This document shows positions 59,706 through 64,000 of a stretch of 64,000 nucleotides of DNA, one piece after another (the first letter of the stretch is position 1; every line of letters starts with the position of its first letter). The position numbers were made by a program, and so were the translations under genes. The stretch is from Acanthaster planci. Its lineage: Eukaryota > Echinodermata > Asteroidea > Valvatida > Acanthasteridae. The stretch is taken from positions 1,782,802 through 1,846,801 of the forward strand of contig NW_019091450.1 of the NCBI RefSeq assembly GCF_001949145.1. The letters run 5' to 3'. Below the pieces are notes generated by a model, which saw only the letters and a program-made list of their open reading frames with translations, had not been told where the DNA came from and did no database searches.

Positions 59706-59734
59706 TTAAACTTAATACACCAGTTCCCATTATT

Positions 59735-59820
59735 TGTTTAACAAATTTCACTATGCATGTATGATTTTTAGGTACTTGTTTAACAAATTTCACTGTGCAT
59801 GTATGATTTTGAGGTACTTG
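59735..59820 (+). repeat. 42-bp tandem duplication
   Basis: TTGTTTAACAAATTTCACT, a variable base, then GCATGTATGATTTT and AGGTACTT occur twice in succession. Confidence 0.85.
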
Positions 59821-60014
59821 GGATTCCTAAAAACTGTATAATTATAGTTTAATTTCCTTTGGCACTGAGCTTCATGAGGGTTGACTTTTGAGTAGCATTC
59901 TGACAGGATAGTTCCGCCGGAATGCTATTAGTGTGGAAAATAAAATTTGAGTCATTAGGAGTAAGAATAGGTGCCCACAGTGGCTAGGGAGCGACCCATA
60001 ATGAACTAGCATCC

Positions 60015-60135
60015 CATCCAGAGATTGATCGATTGTTGTAGGGGAATCATCAATCAATGTAGGAAACGATTGATCGATGTAGAAGAACGATCGATCGATG
60101 CAGACCAATCGATCGATGTTGAAGAATGATCAATG
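60015..60135 (+). repeat. GATCGATC units, right arm
   Basis: Five to six diverged units (GATTGATCGATGTAG type) in the same orientation as the 19.4-kb array, inverted relative to 58545-58620. Confidence 0.85.
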
Positions 60136-60209
60136 TGTTGCCTCCAAGTTTTTGCCTCTTTGGCGTTCCATATGCATATCCCCCCCCCGCATGCACCCCT
60201 GCATGTACC

Positions 60210-61160
60210 CCTACGTGTCCTCTGTTGATGATGCAGAGCACGTGTATGTGTATATCTAGCACATGAATGGGTTACATCTGACCTTTGTTATTCGACATGG
60301 AAATATCACCGGAATTTATTTCGATCTATTACTATTTGTTTGCAGGTAATTTGCATGAATTCATCACTCTTGGAAATTAGCAAATGTGTTCTGAACGTAC
60401 AAAATCATATGTCAGATGTGACAGGGCCATGAAAAACAAATGGAGCCCTAATTTCTGGAATTACCCTGATCTGTACATCAACAACATACTTGTACCAATA
60501 CTGGTATATGAACCTGTTCCCCTTGCAGCCGAGCACAAGTAACCCCGCTTTGGGAATGTTTAATCTACGTGTACCGTAGACTGTCTTGAACAGTTGGCAC
60601 AGGACCTACATGTACATGTCTTACTCCGTCTCTGATACATGTACTGTCTTGAGCACCGAACCCTCTCGTGTGATTTCTCCTGGGCTCCTTGACACACTTG
60701 TGCTGTGTATCTTTTACAGTTCATTGTTACTCCCCGTCTTGATTGATACAGGTGCAAGCACACTGTCCACACCATAGAGCTATGGTCCACACAGATCCAA
60801 TACTCACATGTAATTAGGGCATTTTGTTTTCTTTGGAGAGACAGACAGATTGACTGCATCATCAATCTGGCGGCAAAGTTTGGGGCCACTGCAAGGGCCT
60901 GGACAAACAAGGCAGATGCCGAGAGTGGCATCAGCCATGTGGAAAAATGTATTTACTCCTTGCATTGCCAGGGAACAGAGCCTGCTTAAATGTTTGACTA
61001 TCCAACTGAGTGTCTGATGGTAATGGCAATCTAGACTTGTTGTTTGAACGAAGAAATATGTCTTCATTCTAAAAGGACAGTGTAAATGCATTTTTAAAAC
61101 CCTTGTAATGGTTAGACTGACCTATGTACATGTATAAACTGTAACAACCACTTATATGTA
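60210..61160. other. No gene called
   Basis: AT-rich with many ACATGTA words. Open frames on the minus strand at 60804-61091 have no recognisable domain. Confidence 0.35.
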
Positions 61161-61165
61161 TATGT

Positions 61166-61500
61166 AAACTGAGTGCCATTGCCTCGTGGCTAAGAGAGTT
61201 GGATTCGTAGTTTGCGGTAAAGCTGCAGGTTGCTGGTTTGAATCCAGCCTGGGGTCATGGTGCGTGTACCCTTGGGCAAGGCACTTTGTTGCTTGTTGCT
61301 TCTCCCTAACCAGGAGTACGCACACATAACTTGGGTACCTGTAAGGGCTGAGATGGTTATTGTGGTTGATCTGTACATTCCCCAGGGAGCTCAGAGGGTA
61401 TTTGGAATGTTGAACGGAGCCCAATAAGGAGGGGTAACAACAATGGAAAGCGCTCGCTTTGATCTTAGTTAGAAGCGATTTACAGAAACCTGTATATGTA
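61166..61500 (+). mobile_element. tRNA-derived SINE
   Basis: The head contains an A-box-like TGGCTAAGAGAGTTGG and a B box GGTTTGAATCC 50 bases apart. It is followed by a body with CCCTTGGGCAAGGCACTTTG, CTCCCTAACCAGGAGTAC and a tail ending GAAGCGATTTACAGAAACC. CTTGGGCAAGGCACTT is a widespread central word in marine-invertebrate SINEs. ATGTATATGTA copies flank both ends and may be the target-site duplication. Confidence 0.7.
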
Positions 61501-61519
61501 GGTATGATGTATATGTAGG

Positions 61520-63715
61520 TGTATTCGGGAACAGGTGGCAGAAGTCAGGATAAGTGATGGAATCAGTGATTTCATGGACATGTAGATAGCAATTTCTCTC
61601 TTCTTTACAGTCTATACTGACCACTTTAGATACAAGTAGATTCAGAAAGAAACCTCAACGCTTTAGCTACATGTACATGTATCAGCTTCAAAACTTGCTA
61701 GAATTTTGGATATTTTTGTCTCTTCATGTTTCTTTTCTTTCACATTTGTTTCAGTGTATGACAAGCCACAAATGGACGAAGGTTTTTTTCCCAACACTCT
61801 CAGTGAGTAATTTGGGGGTTCACACGGCAAACAGGACACTCCCGAAATTAACTGTGTTTCCCCTGACGTAACATTTAGCAATAGTGCCCCTAGGAAAAGC
61901 AGAGAAAAATGGCCCGTTTTGGAAAGGTGCATTTTTACAGAGGATTAACCAAAATGGAATGTCAAATAGTTTGGATACATTTAGGAGGAGGACAATTCCA
62001 AGAAAAATGTTCACTTCCGTAAAAAAAAATAAAGTTTCAAACTTTAAGCTCTTAAATATTCTTAACAAGTGTAAATTTTCATTTTCCAATAGATAAATCA
62101 TTATCATGACAAAATTTGGTATTTTTTTCCACCAGTGAAAATATTGTATAACGTATGACAATAATACAGAAATGTGGCTGTTTTTGAAGAGTTTATTCTT
62201 TCCATCTCCAAAGAAGGCCAAAAATGTCTCAGAGGTCTTCAACTTTTAAACAGTACTTCAGTGTGTACATGTATATCAACAGGAAATCAAAATGGATTTT
62301 AATATCATTCATCAATTTTTGAGCCATTGATCCTCAAAGTTGAGATTTTTTTAACATTAGAAGTGTCATGTCCATTACGTTTTTCACATACATGTAAGTT
62401 TTCATAGCCAACATGAAATTTGTATGAACCTAATGCAAATTCAGTTTCTATGAATAGGATTAAATTTCCTTACATGTGTATTAACCATTATTCCTTATCA
62501 CTTCTAGTTTTCATACAAATGGCATAAAGGATTTGACACCTATACATGAAAGACAAGAGGCAGAAACAACATTGTGACTCAGTGTGACAGTTTGACGATC
62601 AGTTTCAATTGCTTAAGGGTTCTAGTGGGATGTTTCAACATACAGTAACTCATAAATATGAAATCTGCATGCTATTGAAGAAACAAAAACAACCAGAATT
62701 TTCCTTTTTACCTATGGAAGTCTGCTGATTTTAGATGATATTGCTAACCTGGTCCCTGTTCCATAATTCAATTCCAACCTCTTTTGGTACTCTAAGCATT
62801 GTATCCTATGTACTATACATGTACATGTAGTATAGCTGTTAGATCACTAAAACTTGCAAAAAGAACTTTAGATGTGTTGTTCAAGAACCTTAGGTGGTAG
62901 TATTGTGCTGTTAGTTTCGTCTTTTTTTTATTTAGAAACAAAGAAGTGAAAATAAAATAAAGAAAAGAATGCAAGGTAAAACTGTTCAAAAAGATGAATT
63001 TTATGATTACAGCATGACCTTCAGGTTTAGTTTATACCCAAACCAGGTGCACTCTATCAAAAAACTCACAGGAATTTTCACAAGTAATAGTAGGTCAAAA
63101 TGCCTTGTCCATTTTGTGTCATGTCTGTTATGCTCCCAATCCGCACATTTTCTCTACAACCGTTCAATAAAATTGTGTGAAATTCAATGTGTATATCATT
63201 GATGCTTAAATGTGTCTGATAAACTCAACAAAAATTGTTTGGAGACTGCCAATTTTACTGTGTGATGATTTGAACTACAAAAAACTGTCAGAATGCCATG
63301 TCCATTACGCTGGAATTGACCAGGACTAGAACACTGCACACAATATGTTCCAAGTATTGACACATGTCATGGGCCTTTAAATTTTGACAGAAAGAGAAGA
63401 TGTAAGGATTAATCACAGAAGCTAATGGCCAGGTAGACTGGCACCCTTGTATAATGATACAAGAATCAAACATGCCTAGACACTGACATAAATGTAGGAA
63501 AAAGTGACACTGAAGTCAAAGACTGTGTTGCGTAAAATAAGCTAGACACAAACTTCCTGAGATGGTGCCAAAGCACTGGAAAAAGAAACATACAAAAGGC
63601 CCCACAGATCTCCATTTTAAAATCTTCTGTTTGACCAATTAGAATATGTAGCAAAAAAATTAGTAAATGGGGTCAGTGAACTATGTGTACAATAATATTG
63701 GCAGGGTTTCACTGA
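61520..63715. other. No gene called
   Basis: AT-rich sequence without exon-like blocks. The longest frame (61820-62242 minus, 140 codons) is Phe/Leu/Lys-rich low-complexity and unsupported. Confidence 0.4.
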
Positions 63716-63719
63716 TGGT

Positions 63720-63950
63720 TTTTGCCATGCCTTGAGCGCTCCACAAACTATTTTTTGCCATACGTTGAGCACTCCACAACCTGTTTTTTGCTATGCCTTG
63801 AGCACTTCACTACCTGTTTATTGCCAGGCCTTGAGCACTCTATGACCTGTTTTTGCCATACCTTGAGCAACCACCTGTTTTTTGCCAGGCCTTGAGCACC
63901 CCACAACCTGGTTTTTGCCAGGCCTTGAGCACTGCATGACCTGTTCTCCA
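63720..63950 (-). repeat. 33-35-bp minisatellite, inverted relative to the left-end array
   Basis: About seven units of CCTGTTTTTTGCCAGGCC followed by TTGAGCACTCCACAA. The reverse complement is the same family as the array at 3284-4082 (GTGGAGTGCTCAAGRCATGG, A-run, CAGG). Units here are more diverged. Confidence 0.9.
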
Positions 63951-64000
63951 TGTGTATCAGTGTGGAAACTATAACTGGATTGAGATCAGAGATTGGTATC

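Larger units (their letters stand above)
58440..60200. mobile_element. Foldback-type composite element
   Basis: The left arm (58470-59100) and right arm (59900-60165) are inverted copies. They share GGAACGCCAAAGAGGCAAAA, CTTGGAGGCAACACATTGAT, GATCGATC tandem units, CATTATGGGTCGCTTCCTAG and AAATTTTATTTTCCACAC. The left arm is longer, with an extra segment also present at 19200-19417. The loop contains a LINE fragment (59406-59705). Direct copies of GCATGCACCCCT and CACCCCTGCATG words flank both outer ends and may be a target duplication. No transposase is visible. Long arms of internal tandem repeats are a hallmark of foldback elements. Confidence 0.7.

Overview
This window is animal nuclear DNA. 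Its genes are split into short exons by long GT-AG introns, the non-coding background is AT-rich, interspersed repeats are abundant, and there are two assembly gaps (3371-3944 and 38328-38853). Frequent ACATGTA and TAGGCCTA words, tRNA-derived SINE-like sequence, non-LTR retrotransposon debris and a secretagogin-type six-EF-hand gene all fit a marine deuterostome invertebrate. I lean towards an echinoderm, but hemichordate or amphioxus cannot be excluded from sequence alone.

Two genes can be reconstructed completely, in head-to-head orientation about 2.1 kb apart. On the minus strand (15601 down to 8703) is a five-exon TMEM143 orthologue (DUF3754 family) encoding a predicted 531-residue mitochondrial two-pass membrane protein. 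Its exons are GC-rich against AT-rich introns, and all splice phases agree. On the plus strand (17725 to 36700) is a secretagogin (SCGN) orthologue, a six-EF-hand calcium sensor. It has two alternative first coding exons (17725-17845 and 25594-25723), both ending in phase 1, that splice to ten shared exons (31529-36700). The predicted isoforms are 298 and 301 residues, and an AATAAA lies at 37423. The long first introns hold three perfect CRE palindromes.

Layout: 1-8702 is the left flank, with a TTAA-bounded 578-bp inverted-repeat element (388-965) and a 33-36-bp minisatellite interrupted by the first gap. 8703-15601 is TMEM143. 15602-17724 is the divergent intergenic region, with a 151-bp tandem duplication. 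17725-36700 is SCGN; its introns carry a LINE fragment fused to a 21-bp GATCGATC repeat array, two inverted copies of one MITE flanking the second first exon, a TIR element enclosing a tRNA-like sequence, an 18-bp minisatellite, and a hairpin MITE 50 bp before exon 10. 37790-38250 is a 155-bp satellite in three copies beside the second gap. 38854-51300 is gene-poor, with possible conserved regulatory DNA. 51307-51400 may be the last exon of an unidentified minus-strand gene. 58440-60200 is a large foldback element whose arms carry the same GATCGATC repeats and whose loop holds the same LINE fragment seen at 18.5 kb. 61166-61500 is a SINE. 63720-63950 repeats, in inverted orientation, the minisatellite of the left end.

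I found no bacterial-type system, CRISPR array or rRNA gene. The most interesting content is the alternative first-exon structure of SCGN and the families of inverted-repeat elements that recur within the window.
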